DNA from: Terfezia claveryi
Lineage: Eukaryota; Ascomycota; Pezizomycetes; Pezizales; Pezizaceae
Direction: 5' to 3'
DNA: 64,000 nucleotides
Assembly (NCBI GenBank): GCA_015179025.1
Contig: WHUX01000025.1
Coordinates: 62,001 to 126,000, forward strand
Shown: piece by piece, positions 1 through 11,448 of the stretch
How the letters are laid out: each line of letters begins with the position of its first letter
Numbering within the stretch: position 1 is the first letter of the stretch
Made by a program: the position numbers and the translations under genes
Notes under the pieces: generated by a model
Told to the model about the DNA's origin: nothing
Seen by the model: only the letters and a program-made list of their open reading frames with translations
Databases searched by the model: none

Positions 1-1002
1 ATCTTCAATGAGAGTTAACATATACTTCCATTTCCCAAGAGATTCGACTTTAAAGGGACCCATGAGATCAGAATGAACTAGATCAAAGGGTTTTATTCCT
101 TTTGGTTTCTCGATTGATGTAGGTATTGACTGCTTCGAGTTGTATTTGGTATATGATTCATAGAAGTATGAGGTTGGTCGTTTGGGAAGGAGATTGCCAT
201 CTTTGTAGATTTGACTGGCTTCTGACCAGAACCGAGTTGAAGAGTGACCAAGGGCATGATGCCAATAGTCTGTAGCTGTCATATAGATCTTTCCATGGTG
301 AACAATAGGATATACTTGGTAGAAACCATGATCAAGTGATGCAGAAATAACAACTAAATTATCCAATTTTCTCTTAACTTCCAAAATTCCATCTTCACCC
401 AATAAACGAAAGCATCCCAATTCATCAATCTTCCTCCAAGAAATCAAACAAGCCTGATTCCAATCCAGTACATATAAAACATCAGAGAGAGTAACACAGA
501 TCACACTTCCAGCAACTTCAATATTCAATAAAACTTTCTCTTAATGTATAGCCCACATCATTCTTCCTCCACCAATAGTTAGGCCTGTTCGGTACTGTGT
601 GGGTTCCTGAAGATGAGAGAAATCAGCGGTGATATGATAAGAAGCACCTGTATCAAGGATCCATACCTCATATGTAGTGTAGTTAGTTGGTACACCAGAG
701 TGTTTGGAGGAGGGAGAGATCTGAAGAGAAGATGTGGCAACTTAGACCATCATAGCAATGCCATTGTCTGAATCGTCAAAAAGTTGTTGAGCTGTTGCTG
801 CTCGATATGGGACTATCTCCTTTCCAGAAAGAAGAGGGTTTTGGGTACTGAGTTTTGAGGAGTTGTGCTCTTTGAGAGCTCGACAGGTCTTGAAGGTATG
901 ACCTTGGTACGGCTTGCATTTTGAATGACACTAGCTGCAGTTGTTTCCTGTGATAGGAGCCGATTTACCCTGTCAAGAAGGGTTTGGCTTCTTGTTGACC
1001 TT

Positions 1003-1034
<32 letters not shown>

Positions 1035-1060
1035 CCTGTTTTGTGAAGAGAGCTTTGTTT
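1..1060 (-). pseudogene. copia pol fragment: Gag end, protease, GAG-pre-integrase, start of integrase
   Basis: Minus-strand translation shows, in order, a glutamine/threonine stretch from a (TTG)n tract (about 1006-1033), a retropepsin-like motif WILDTGASYHIT near 640, the histidine motif of a GAG-pre-integrase domain (HHALGHSS, near 260), and an integrase start containing FDLVHSDLMGPF near 90-55. At least two in-frame TAA codons interrupt it (near 745 and 543), so it cannot be translated through. The fragment runs off the left edge of the window. Family assignment rests on domain order and motifs. Confidence 0.75.
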
Positions 1061-1065
1061 GAGAC

Positions 1066-1639
1066 TGTCACAACCGTGTTCTTAGTCTTGATTTGACACT
1101 CGAACAGGCTTGTTCGGGTGTCGTGCTGTTTTGACACTCAAACAGGCTTGTTCGGGTGTCGTCGATGGGTGATTGTTATCTTAGCTTCTGAGATAGGAAT
1201 CTCGGGAAGCTTATTCCTTCCACGGCCTTGGCCTAGAATCATGTATATATATCTTCGTCCCTCCGCCCTCTCGTTGGATTCCCATCCAACGTCTTGTATA
1301 TCCAATACAGGGCCTTGCTTCTCTCCACGCTGGTGCATCTCCCTTGTGCACCTCTTTGTCTCACCTCGACTCTGCAGCCCTGCTGCCCACCCCACGAACC
1401 TCCTGTCCTTGCCTTGCCTAGCCTTGTGTTTGCAGCCCAGCTGCCTCCCTTGACATACGCGGCAACTGCTTCCGTATATCTCGTGTCCCCTGCCCTCTGC
1501 CCCTCTTGCCTCTTGCCCTTGCCTCCCATCTCAGCCTCCCCCTAGTCACACACGTAGCATTCCTACGTGTGTGTTATCCTAGCCTTGCCCTTGCCCCGGC
1601 GTACCCCTTGGTCGCCTTGCCTCCAGAGCCGTTGTTACA
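1066..1639 (+). repeat. 5' LTR of the chromovirus (574 bp)
   Basis: It starts TGTCACAACCG and ends GTTGTTACA. It aligns to the 3' LTR over its first ~140 bp and its last ~175 bp, with few differences that are mostly transitions. About 256 bp between roughly 1206 and 1461 have no counterpart in the 3' LTR. It contains a tandem pair of the motif CAGGCTTGTTCGGGTGTCGT (near 1105-1165). I could not assign a convincing tRNA primer site downstream; the first TGG is at 1646. Confidence 0.9.
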
Positions 1640-1675
1640 CTACGTTGGATCCTTTGGACCAACTGGTACACAGTC

Positions 1676-2867
1676 ATGTCAGGAGTAGCTCTCCCACCAC
1701 CCACTGTCAGGTTTCAAACCTGGAGGAGCTCCTCCATACCCTCAGGCTTGAACGAGTTGAATGCCTACCGTCGAGAAATCATTGACATCTTCGAGGCCAT
1801 GGATGCCATCGGGGCCGAACTCGGCAACAGCCTGGCCGTGGCTGAAAACAGCCTGGCCGTGGCTGAACAAAAATTGAGATCCGCCGACGAAGAGATCACG
1901 GTCCTCCAGACCGATCTCGACCATCTGAACCTTGCCCTGGCCAACGAACGGACTACGGTCCAAAACCTCAGCTGCACCTTAGGGAACCTTGCAATACTAA
2001 TAGCAGCCAGTAGCAACAAGACTGAAAGCATTCCAACACCCCCAAGTTCAATGGGGACCGGGTTCGCCTATGAGCCTGGAAAAATGCTGTCAATCTCAAG
2101 CTGAACGGGGATTCTGCCAGATTCCCGTCAGAACAATATCGACTGGCATACGTTTTCGCCTTGCTGGAGGGGAAAGCTTGTGACCAGATCCAGCCGTATG
2201 TCCTCGAAACCGGGATCAAGCTTGACGATATCTCGGCCCTTTTTACAATCCTGGATAGGGCGTTCGGGACCCCGATGCCGTTGGCACTGCCAGTAGGGCC
2301 CTCCGAGCCCTCAGGCAGAAAAACACTGATCTGACCACTTATGTGGCAGAATTCTCGAGACTGGCAGCGGAGGTCTGATGGAATGACCAGTCCAAACTGG
2401 AGCAAATCCAGGAAGGGCTAAATGACGAAATTCAGTAGGCCATGGTCAGCCTCCCGGAAGCCACAACCCTTGACGAATTAATTGACCAGGCTTCCCGGGT
2501 GGAACAGCGGATGTCCCGGCTCCGCAACCGCCCCACGTTCAGGCCAGCACCTCGTCTCCCACAACTCCAGCCTCAGCAACACCATGCCACCAAGACAGCT
2601 CAGGCCCCTGCCAATAAACCAGCACATCCATCATTGGTGGCAGGAGGGCCCACCCCTATGGACCTATCATCGGGAAGGCCTCGACTAACCCAGGAGGAAA
2701 GGGACCGCCGCCGCACTAATGGGTTTTGCATTGCGTATGGAAAAGGGGACCACTTTATTGCAGCATGTCCTCTCCGAAAAAACCGCTCCCTAGCCACTCA
2801 TGCCATCTCAGAAGCCAGGATCGAAGAAGTTGGGGAAGAGTCGGGAAAAGGGGAGTCCCTTGCCTAG
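1676..2867 (+). pseudogene. chromovirus gag (capsid/nucleocapsid), broken
   Basis: The start at 1676 lies 37 nt after the LTR. The first 140 residues are predicted coiled coil (heptad-like AEQKLRSADEEITVLQTDL). The frame then breaks near 2060-2105 and continues in another frame with the gag core, with further stops near 2335, 2378 and 2438, and a final open stretch from 2442. This ends in a proline/glutamine-rich linker and a zinc knuckle, CIAYGKGDHFIAAC, in which the second cysteine of the CCHC pattern is tyrosine (a TGT-to-TAT type change). Loss of that ligand and the stops mean no working nucleocapsid. Confidence 0.8.
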
Positions 2868-3009
2868 TTACTGACACTAGCAAGGGACCTGCCCCAGGTC
2901 ATTTATCTTTGTCTGCGTTTTCTTTGCCTACATCTATGTCTGTTGATGAGTCTCGCCTGTTTGGCGAGCACTTTGTTGTATTTATAACTGTCAATTCAAT
3001 CGTAAAACA

Positions 3010-6000
3010 GTGGTCACATCAGCTCTCATAGATTGTGGTACTTCAGGAATTGCCTTCATTGATCAGGCCTTCGTCAGTAAGAATTCCATCCCAACCTCCA
3101 AGCTCAACACCCCCCGCCTCCTCGACGTTATTGATGGCCGTCCTATCTCCTCCGGGGCTATCACCGACCTTGCTTGTTTATCCAGTGCCATTGGAGATCA
3201 TTCGGAGAGCCTCCCGATGTTCGTGACCAAGCTAAAATACCCCATTGTTCTGGGGATCCCATGGCTCCGGATGCATGATGTCTCCGTCAATTTCGGCTCC
3301 TATACCTTGAATTTCAATTGCGGGTATTACAAGAGACACTGTGGTGCCCCGCAGGCCACCATTAGGGGGTTATGTGCTTTATCTCCCATGGTAGAGGACC
3401 CCGCCCAAGTAGTATACCAGACCGCATATGTCAACGTTGGCAAACCCCCTGCTCCTACTCCTGATCCCCTAGTCCCCCGGCTTCTACTAAACCCCTGAAT
3501 GTCAGCTTTATTGGAGCTGGGGCCTTTGCTTACCTTACCAAACGACACAAACTAAAGGCCCATACCCTGTCAATCTGCGAAATTAACCTAGAGATTAATA
3601 AGATGAGACCTAAGGAGGAGTGGAAATCAATGGTCCCGGATGAATACCATGATTTTATCAACCTCTTCTCGGAAAAAGCCACAGAAAAGCTTGCCCCCCA
3701 TCGACCATATGACCACACAATCCCATTGATCGAAGGAAAAACCCCCCCTTACGGCCCACTCTATGGAATGTCCCGACTGGAATTGGAAGCCCTAAAGAAG
3801 TACTTGGAGGAAAACCTCAACAAGAGCTTCATTCGCCATAGCTCCTCCCCAGCAGGTGCACCCGTATTGTTTGTGAAGAAATCGGATGGCTCCCTTAGGT
3901 TGTGCGTGGATTATAGCGGCCTGAATGAGATTACGGTAAAAAACAGGTACCCCTTGCCCCTGATTCAGGAGACATTAGCCAGGCTCTCCAAAACCAAATG
4001 GTTCACCAAATTGGATCTGAGAGGGGCCTACAACTTGGTACGAATTGCTGAGGGAGAGGAGTGGAAAACTGCCTTCCGGACGCGATATGGCCATTTTGAG
4101 TACAATGTGATGCCCTTCGGACTAACCAATGCCCCCGCCTCCTTTCAGCACTTTATCAATGACACTTTGCAGGACTTTCTGGATGTATTCTGTACCGCCT
4201 ACCTGGACGATATCCTCATCTACTCAGATACCCTAGCGGAACACAAGATCCACGTCCGACAAGTGCTGGAGAAGCTGGAGCAGGCTGGGCTGTACCTTAA
4301 GCCTGAAAAATGCGAATTCCACGTCCAAGAGGTGAAGTACCTGGGCTTGATCATAACCACGGAAGGTATTAGGATGGACCCCGCCAAAGTTGCTGCAATC
4401 CAAGAGTAGGAAACCCCAGCCAATTTGAAGGATGTGCAGGCCTTCCTAGGATTTGCCAACTTCTACCGCCGATTTATCCTGGGATACTCAAGAATCATGG
4501 CACCCCTGACGGTCTTGACGAAAACGAAGGTAGAAGCTGGCTCACACCTGACAAAAAGGGCCTTCCACTGGAATCCAGAAGCCCAATCCGCCTTCCAAAA
4601 CCTCAAGGAACCCTTCTGCTCAGCCCTAATCCTGGCCCATTTTGACCCTAATAGCGAGTGCATCATGGAAACGGACGCCTCCGACTATGTCTCCGCCGGA
4701 ATCCTGTCCCAGTATGTCGATGGAGTCCTCCACCCAATGGCCTATTTCTCCAAAAGCACTCCCCGGCAGAGTGTAATTACGAAATCTATGATAAGGAGTT
4801 AATGGCCCTTGTGTGAGCATTCGAGGAATGGAGACCACACCTGGAATTGGCAAAGGGGGTTATTGAGGTCCTGTCTGACCATAAGAACCTAGAGTACTTC
4901 ACAACCACCAAATTGCTAAATCGCCGACAGGCTAGGTGGTCGGAATTCCTCTCTCGGTTTAACTTCAAGATAAAGTATCGGCCTGGAAAGGCTGGGGGTA
5001 AGCCGGATGCACTGACCAGGAGATCAGGAGATCTCCCTAAAGGGGGGGATGAAAGGCTGAAGTACCAGAGTCAGGTGGTACTGAAACCTGAAAATCTCGA
5101 CCTAGCAGCTAATACCCTTGCGGATACGGATGCTGAAGCTGAAGCGGACCCCGGAGCAGATCCCCTCCTGCATATACGACAGGCATATGCGGAGGATGAC
5201 CTAGTTAAGAATATAATCGCCGCGGTGGAATCTGGACAGCGCCGTCACGTCAAGATCTCCCTGGCTGAATGCACCGTTCAGGATGGCCTTCTATACTACC
5301 TGGATCGACTATACGTACCGGAAAGGGACTTGCGCCTCAGCCTGATCAGGGAACACCATGACACTTTAGCCGCTGGCCACCCTGGAGTAGCTAAAACCCT
5401 AGAGCTGCTAACTAGGCAATACACCTGGATCGATCAGCGGAAAGATGTGGAATGGTACATACGGAATTGCCATGTCTGCAAGCGTGCCAAACCCACCCGC
5501 CATGCTCCTTATGGTACCCTAAAGCCCCTGGAAGTCCTAGAACAACCCTGGCAACACCTGACTATGGACTTCGTCACTGGATTGCCAGAAGACTCGGGAT
5601 TCAATGCCATCTTAATGGTAGTGGATCAGTTGACAAAAATGAGGCATGTGATACCCTGTCGAGACACCTGCTCAGCCCCTAAATTGGTATCCCTTTACCT
5701 GAATAATGTCTTCCATTACCATGGCCTCCTGGCGTCAGTTGTCTCAGACCGCGGCCCTCAGTTCATCGCCGACTTCTGGAGAACCTTCTGTGAGCTGCTA
5801 GGTATTGAAGTACACCTGTCCACGGCATACCACTCTCAGACTGATGGCCAGTCAGAACGCATGAACGCCATCATGGAGCAGTACCTGAGGGCGTACATCA
5901 ATTATCAGCAGAATAACTGGGTTTCGTTGCTGGCGACCTGCGAGTTCTCTGCCAACAACCACTTCTCCGAGACCCTGAAGACCTCCCCATTCCTGGCCAA

Positions 6001-6622
6001 TTATAGCTGGCACCCTCGGTTCGTAGACTCCCTGGCACCTCTGCGCAAGGCCAGGGAGAATGCCCCAGCTAAGGACTTCGCAACAGAGATCACAAAACTC
6101 CATGCTACCTTGAAGGCTGAGTTGGCCTATGCCCAAGCCAGGCAAGCAGAGTATGCCAATGGGTCCCGGTTGCCAGCTCCTAAATACCACCCAGGGGACC
6201 AAGTATGGCTATCTAGCAGACACTTCTGAACAGAACGGCCCTCCCGCAAACTGGACCATAAGTTCTTAGGCCCCTTCGAGGTGCTAGGCGCTGTAGGCAC
6301 TCATGCCTATCGATTGAGGTTTCCCAAGCACATCAAATGCCACCCGGTTGTCCATGTCTCCGAGATCGAGCCTGCCGCTAGCGACCCTCTCCCCGGCCAG
6401 AAACACCCTCCACCTCCCCCTGTGGTTATCGAAGGTGAGGAGGAATGGGAGGTAGAGGAAGTGCTGGACTCCCGAAGAAGGTATGGGCACCTGCAATATA
6501 AGGTCAAATGGCTGGGAGATAAGGAGACGACCTGGCAACCAGTGGAGGACCTGGAAAACGCACAGGACTTGGTCACCCTGTTCCACCAGCGTTACCCCCG
6601 GAAGCCTCGCCCAATGGAATGA
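3010..6622 (+). pseudogene. chromovirus pol: protease, RT, RNase H, integrase, chromodomain
   Basis: Domains in order: retropepsin (3010-3498, active site ALIDCGTSG, Cys where Ser/Thr is usual); RT (3603-4409, with LDLRGAYNLVRI, MPFGLTNAPASF and the catalytic YLDD); RNase H (4425 to about 5030, with METDAS and DHKNLEYF); integrase (HHCC zinc motif near 5350-5490, then the catalytic Asp in MDFVTGLP, the second Asp in SDRGPQF, and the Glu in TDGQSERMN); chromodomain (about 6445-6610, EWEVEEVLDSRRRYGHLQYK). Stops or frame changes occur near 3500-3600, at 4407 (TAG), near 4790-4815 and at 6227 (TGA). Catalytic residues of RT and integrase are intact, so decay is recent. Confidence 0.9.
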
Positions 6623-6797
6623 TGTTGTGTCTTTTGAGAGTCATACGGTGGGGCCCGTCCGACTCTCGTTCTTCTCGCTCTCCTCCTTCTTCTTGTTGTT
6701 TGGAGTTGGAATCCTTGTCGTTGCCTTTGTTGTTGTTTCCTGTGTTGATTTTGCCGGTTATCGTGCCCAGGCCTCCTAGTCGCTGGAGCTCCAGCCT

Positions 6798-6810
6798 AAA
6801 GGGGGGATAG
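6798..6810 (+). other. polypurine tract of the chromovirus
   Basis: AAAGGGGGGATAG directly abuts the 3' LTR start, the position and composition expected for the plus-strand primer in reverse transcription. The 175 bp between the chromodomain stop and this tract hold no recognisable gene. Confidence 0.8.
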
Positions 6811-7128
6811 TGTCACAACCGTGTTCTTAGTCTTGATTTGACACTCGAACAGGCTTGTTCGGGTGTCGTGCTGTTTTGACACTCAAACAGGCTTGTTCGG
6901 GTGTCGTCGATGGGTGATTGTTATCTTAGCTTCCGAGATAGGAATCTCAGGCAACTGCTTCCGCATGTTTCGTGTCCCCTGCCCTCTGCCCCTCTTGCCT
7001 CTTGCCCTTGCCTCCCGTCTCAGCCTCCCCCTGGTAACACATGTAGCGTTCCTACGTGTGTGTTATCCTAGCCTTGCCCTTGCCCCGGCATACCCCTTGG
7101 TCGCCTTGCCCCCAGAGCCGTCGTTACA
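6811..7128 (+). repeat. 3' LTR of the chromovirus (318 bp, internally shorter)
   Basis: It begins directly after the purine tract with TGTCACAACCG and ends TCGTTACA next to the GAGAC duplication. Compared with the 5' LTR it lacks about 256 internal bp: it goes from GAATCTCAGG straight into CAACTGCTTCC. LTRs are identical on insertion, so the difference arose afterwards, most simply as a deletion here. Confidence 0.9.
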
Positions 7129-7133
7129 GAGAC

Positions 7134-7837
7134 GGGAACAGTAGAAGAGGAGGCTAACTCAAGAAGACGAGGGTGAACGTCGAGATATATGAGGCCTGTC
7201 TTGGATTGAAGATTGTTAACAACATTTTCGTAAGAGTCAGGAAGTGTCATGAGGAGATAATGAGCTTTGATGGTATCATTTGAGATATAGGCAGAGAGAT
7301 GACGATAGGGAGAAGTTGTAGCTGTTTTATTTAGCTTAGCAATGAGTTGACGGATTTCCGAGTCAAAGCTATTGACATGCTGTGTAATACTATCTCCTTC
7401 TTTCATCTCAATTCGAAGAGTATGATGAGTGTTCTTTAAGTGATTGTAGTCTGATCGACGATCAATCGTTCCTGTAGTTGTATCCAGGCTTGGTATGCTG
7501 TTTCTTGTTCTGCTATGAGTGCTGTGAGAGATTGTTTAACAACTGACATGAGAAGGATTTTAGCTCTTGCAGTTCTCTTATTCCAAATTTTGAGCTGTGC
7601 ATCATCAGTAGGAGGAGTAGCGGATGGTTAGAATAAATCTTCATAATCATAGGACATAATGATTAAAAGTACCTGGGAGGACCAGGCATAATATCCGTGA
7701 CTATCATCTAATAGACGTTTGATATTATCAAGCTTATAGGAGAAGGTAGAGAGTGGGGTAGAGGAGGAAGAGGAGGAGCCTGAGGCATCAAGAGTATCCG
7801 ACATGTTAAATAGTAGTTGTGCAAGGTAGAAATCCAT
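7134..7837 (-). pseudogene. copia gag N-terminal part
   Basis: The reading frame begins with a short Ser-rich leader and a segment with the W-x2-W-like pattern (YYAWSSQVLL) typical of copia Gag N-termini. A stop follows at about 7628, and the frame continues with AQLKIWNKRTARAK-type sequence and a UBN2-like stretch (VNSFDSEIRQL, LPDSYENVV) to the gypsy insertion point. This is the usual layout of a copia Gag: N-terminal DUF4219-like part, then UBN2. The stop, a second break near 7410 and the insertion make it non-functional. Confidence 0.7.
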
Positions 7838-7890
7838 AGTGGATAATAGAGTAAAGATATAGACTCGATTATGGGAATAAAGAGGTTAGA

Positions 7891-7908
7891 GCTCCGAGCT
7901 CATAACCT
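7891..7908 (-). other. probable copia primer-binding site matching the initiator tRNA-Met anticodon arm
   Basis: On the minus strand this reads AGGTTATGAGCTCGGAGC. GGTTATGAGC is complementary to the anticodon loop (CAU) and flanking stem of initiator tRNA-Met. Drosophila copia and many fungal copia elements prime from a half-molecule of this tRNA rather than from its 3' end. It lies between the probable LTR and gag, where a primer site belongs. Confidence 0.6.
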
Positions 7909-8415
7909 ATTAAAGTGGATAAAATAGGTAGCGGGACAGCGTAAGAAGTAGCGTGGTAACCAGCGGAAATTATGAAGGGATAGCGAGGATCATAGGAGAA
8001 GCGAGTACGATATGTGGAGAGTGCGAGTGTAGTGTGAGTTGCTTAATTAACTATCTAGAGGAGTGGGTAAACACCAGCCTTAAATACATGAATATAGAGT
8101 ATAAATGAAATATATAATAGCCTTACTTAAGTAGGAAGTAATGAAGAGATATCTATAAGTAGAAAGGTTATATGCATATAATATTCAGGTAAGACAGTGT
8201 GGGAAATAATGAGCATGTATATATAAACATGTGAGTATGACAGTACAGAGTAAGCTGCATGTAAGACATAATATAGATACTCGTAATAGAACTAGATAGA
8301 AATAGATAGAAGTAGATATCGTAATAGAGAAATATATGACAATATAGTAGAAAATATATATGCCGAAATAGGAAAGAATAATGACATGAGAGGGTACAGA
8401 ATGTATGCCACAACA
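7909..8415 (-). repeat. probable 5' LTR of the copia element (single copy in window)
   Basis: On the minus strand it begins TGTTGTGG, a typical copia LTR start, and ends just before the primer-binding site. Its partner would lie outside the window, so neither the boundary at 7909 nor the length of about 507 bp can be confirmed by alignment. It is AT-rich and has no supported gene; the short ORFs inside it are chance. Confidence 0.45.
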
Positions 8416-8708
8416 CCTACTCTCCTCCAACTATCATATATGTACACCTGAACTCCAGAATAGCTTGCTAGCTCCCTAGTTCATAGGTTAAAAGGAATAG
8501 CTAAAGAAAATCCTGCTCTAGGAGCAAATCACTGCTCAAAGAGTATAATACAGTGGTAGTTGAATGCACAAGCTATATAAGCTCGAAGCAATATAAGCTC
8601 ACTCGCAGCAATATAAGCTCATTTGTTTTGTAGTTATAGATCTCGTTCAACATGCTCTAAGGATCTAGAAGCAAGCATCCGGACTATATTGGACAGAATC
8701 TAGCCCAA
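8416..8708. other. gene-free spacer with short direct repeats
   Basis: No coding signal. Three near-copies of an AGCAATATAAGCTC-type sequence lie at about 8570-8622. The TCCTGCTCTAGGAGC wording near 8511-8525 resembles the degenerate motifs after the minisatellite (12770-12900), suggesting both flank the same larger repeat. Confidence 0.5.
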
Positions 8709-11448
8709 GTATGAATACTCATGCCGGAAATATCTGAATTCATATTTTCAAGATGTGTGAATACTCAGGCCGGAAATGTCTGAATTTGCATGTTCGAGAT
8801 GTCTGAATACATATGCCGAAGATATCTGAATACTCATGTCGGAGATGTCTGAATACTTATGCTAGAGATGTCTGAATTCTTATGCCAGATATATGTGAAT
8901 ACTTATGCCAGAGATATTCTGAATACTTATATTGGAGATGTCTGAATACTCATGCTGGAGATATGTGAATGCATATGCTAGAGATATCTGAATTCTCATG
9001 CTGGAGATGTCTGAATGCTCATGCCAAAGATATCTGAATTCTTATATCGGAAATGTATGAATACTCATACCAGAGATGTACTAAATACTTATATTGGAGA
9101 TGTCTGAATACTCATGCTGAAGATGTGTGAATACTTATGCCAGAGATGTCCGAATACTTATGCTGGAGATGTGTGAATGCTTATGCTGGAGATATCTGAA
9201 TTGTCATGCTGGAGATGTCTGAATACTCATGCCGGACATGTCTGAATTATCATGCTTGAAATATGTGAATGCTCATGCCAGAGATGTATGAATTCACATG
9301 TTCGAGATATCTGAATGCTCATGCCGGAGATGTCTGAATGCTCATGCCAGAGATATCTGAATTCGTATGTTTGAGATATCTGAATACTCATACTAGAGAT
9401 GTCTGAATACTCATGTCGGAGATATATAAATTCTCATGCCAGAGATAAATGAATTCGCATGTTCAAGATGTCTGAATGCTCATGCCGGAGATGTCTGAAT
9501 GCTCATGCTGGAGATATCTGAATGCTCATGCCAGAGATGTCAGAATTCTCATGCCGGAGATGTCTGAATACTCAAGCCAGAGATGTCTAAATTCTCATGT
9601 TTGAGATGTCTAAATGCCCATACTGGAGATGTATCTGAATGCTTATACCGGAGATGTATCTGAATGCTCATGTCAGAGATGTCTGAATTCTCATGCTGGA
9701 GATGTCTGAATACTCATGCCGGAGATGTCTGAATACTCATGCTGGAGATGTCTGAATTATTATGCTGGAGATGTCTGAATTCTCATGCTGGAGATATCTG
9801 TATGCTTATGCTGGAGATGTCTGAATTCTCATGCTGGAGATGTCTGAATTCCCATGCTAGAGATATCTGAATTCTTATGCCAGAGATGTGTGAATGCTCA
9901 TGCCAGAGATATCTGAATACTCATGCCAGAGATATGTGAATGCTCATACCGGAGATGTCTGAATACTTATGCCAGAGATGTCTGAATACTCATGCCAAAG
10001 ATGTCTGAATTCTCATGTTTGAGATGTCTGAATACTCATACTAGAGATGTCTGAATACTTATGCCAGAGATGTCTGAATACGCATGCTGGAGATGTTTGA
10101 ATACTTATGCTGGAGATATCTGAATTCTCATGCTGGAGATGTGTCAATGCTCATGCCGGAGATGTCTAAATTCTCATACTAGAGATGTCTGAATACTCAT
10201 GCCAGAGATGTCTAAATACTTATACCAGAGATGTCTGAATTCTCATATTCGAGATGTCTGAATAATCATGCCGGAGATATCTAAATGCTCATGCCGGAGA
10301 TGTCTGAATGCTCATGTGGGAGGTGTCTGAATACTCATGCCGGAGATGTCTGAATGCTTATGCCGGAGGTGTTTGAATTCTCATGCTGGAGATGTCTGAA
10401 TTCTCATGCTGGAGATGTCTGAATTCTCATGCCGGAGATGTATGAATTCTCATGCCGGAGATGTCTGAATTCTCATGCTAGAGATGTATGAATGCTTATG
10501 CTGGAGATGTCTGAATTCTCATGCCGGTTCGAGATATGTGCATGCTCATATAGGAGATGTCTGAATTCTCATGCTGGAGATGTCTGAATTCTCATGCCAG
10601 AGATGTCTGAATTCACATGTTCGAGATGTCTAAATGCTGATGCTGGAGATATTTGAATGCTCATGCTGTAGATATCTGAATGCTCATGCCAGAGGTATTT
10701 GAATTCTCATGCTGGAGATGTCTGAATTCTTATGCCGAAGATGTCTAAATTCTCATGCTGGAGATGTCTAAATTCTCAAGCCAGAGATGTCTAAATACTC
10801 ATGCCGGAGATGTCTGAATACTCAAGCTAAAGATGTCTGAATGCTCATGCCGGAGATGTCTGAATTCTCATGCTGGAGATGTCTAAATTCTCATGTTCAA
10901 TATTTCTGAATGCTCATGCCGGAGATGTCTGAATGCTCATGTTCGAGATGTCTAAATACTCATGCCAGAGATGTCTGAATACTCATACCAGAGATATCTG
11001 AATGCTCATACCAGAGGTGTTTGAATACTCATACCAGAGATGTCTGAATGCTCATGTCAGAGATGTCTGAATTCTCATGCCGGAGATATGTGAATTCTTA
11101 TGCCGGAGATGTCTAAATTCTCATGCCGGTTTGAGATGTGTGAATGCTCATACCAGAGATGTCTAAATTCTTATGCTAGTTTGAGATGTATGAATGCTCA
11201 TACGGGAGATGTCTGAATTCTCATGCCGAAGATGTGTGAATGCTCATGCTGGAGATGTCTAAATTCTCATCCTGGAGATATGTGAATTCTTATAGTACTA
11301 GAGATATCTGAATACTTATGCCGAAGATATCTAAATGCTCATACCAGAGATGTCTAAATGCTCATGTCGGAGATGTCTAAATGCTCATGCCGGAGATATG
11401 TGAATGCTAATACCAGAGATGTCTGAATTCACATGTTCGAGATATCTG
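8709..11448. repeat. minisatellite, unit about 23 bp, roughly 115-120 copies
   Basis: The consensus unit is about ATGCCGGAGATGTCTGAATACTC. Units drift at a few positions (GCC/GCT, GGA/AGA, ATAC/ATTC/ATGC) and occasionally by length (insertions such as GCCGGTTCGAG near 10522), so copies are old enough to have diverged. No reading frame survives: 23 is not a multiple of three. The array resumes at 12649 after an interruption. Confidence 0.95.

Larger units (their letters stand above)
1066..7128 (+). mobile_element. Ty3/gypsy chromovirus LTR retrotransposon, nearly full length, inactivated
   Basis: The element begins TGTCACAACC and ends TCGTTACA, giving TGT...ACA termini, and is flanked on both sides by GAGAC (1061-1065 and 7129-7133), a 5-bp target-site duplication. 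Inside are gag, protease, RT, RNase H, an integrase with zinc-binding and DDE motifs, and a C-terminal chromodomain, followed by a polypurine tract (6798-6810) touching the 3' LTR. RT before integrase plus a chromodomain defines a chromovirus. Multiple stops and frame changes inactivate it. It is inserted inside the gag of a copia element, so it is the younger of the two. Confidence 0.93.
1..8415 (-). mobile_element. Ty1/copia-type retrotransposon, interrupted and truncated by the window edge
   Basis: Read on the minus strand this is a copia-order element: probable 5' LTR (8415-7909), primer-binding site (7908-7891), gag (7837-7134), then after a nested gypsy element (1066-7128) the end of gag, protease and GAG-pre-integrase/integrase start (1065-1). 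The rest, including reverse transcriptase and the second LTR, lies left of position 1. Protease before integrase, with no RT in between, is the copia gene order. Several in-frame stops make it inactive. The two halves of gag rejoin if the gypsy element and one copy of its GAGAC target duplication are removed. The outer boundary is inferred because only one end is present. Confidence 0.8.

Noticed and set aside
1138..1529. Open frames inside the chromovirus 5' LTR
   Set aside because: They lie wholly in LTR sequence, overlap on both strands and are absent from the shorter 3' LTR.
1640..1665. tRNA primer-binding site of the chromovirus
   Set aside because: The first TGG is seven bases from the LTR and I could not match the following bases to a tRNA 3' end with confidence.
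8168..8430. Hydrophobic 80-residue frames on the minus strand
   Set aside because: AT-rich probable LTR DNA gives Tyr/Ile/Phe-rich chance frames; two overlap in different frames.
8709..11448. CRISPR-like regularity of the 23-bp array
   Set aside because: Units are contiguous without unique spacers, and the genome is fungal; it is a minisatellite.
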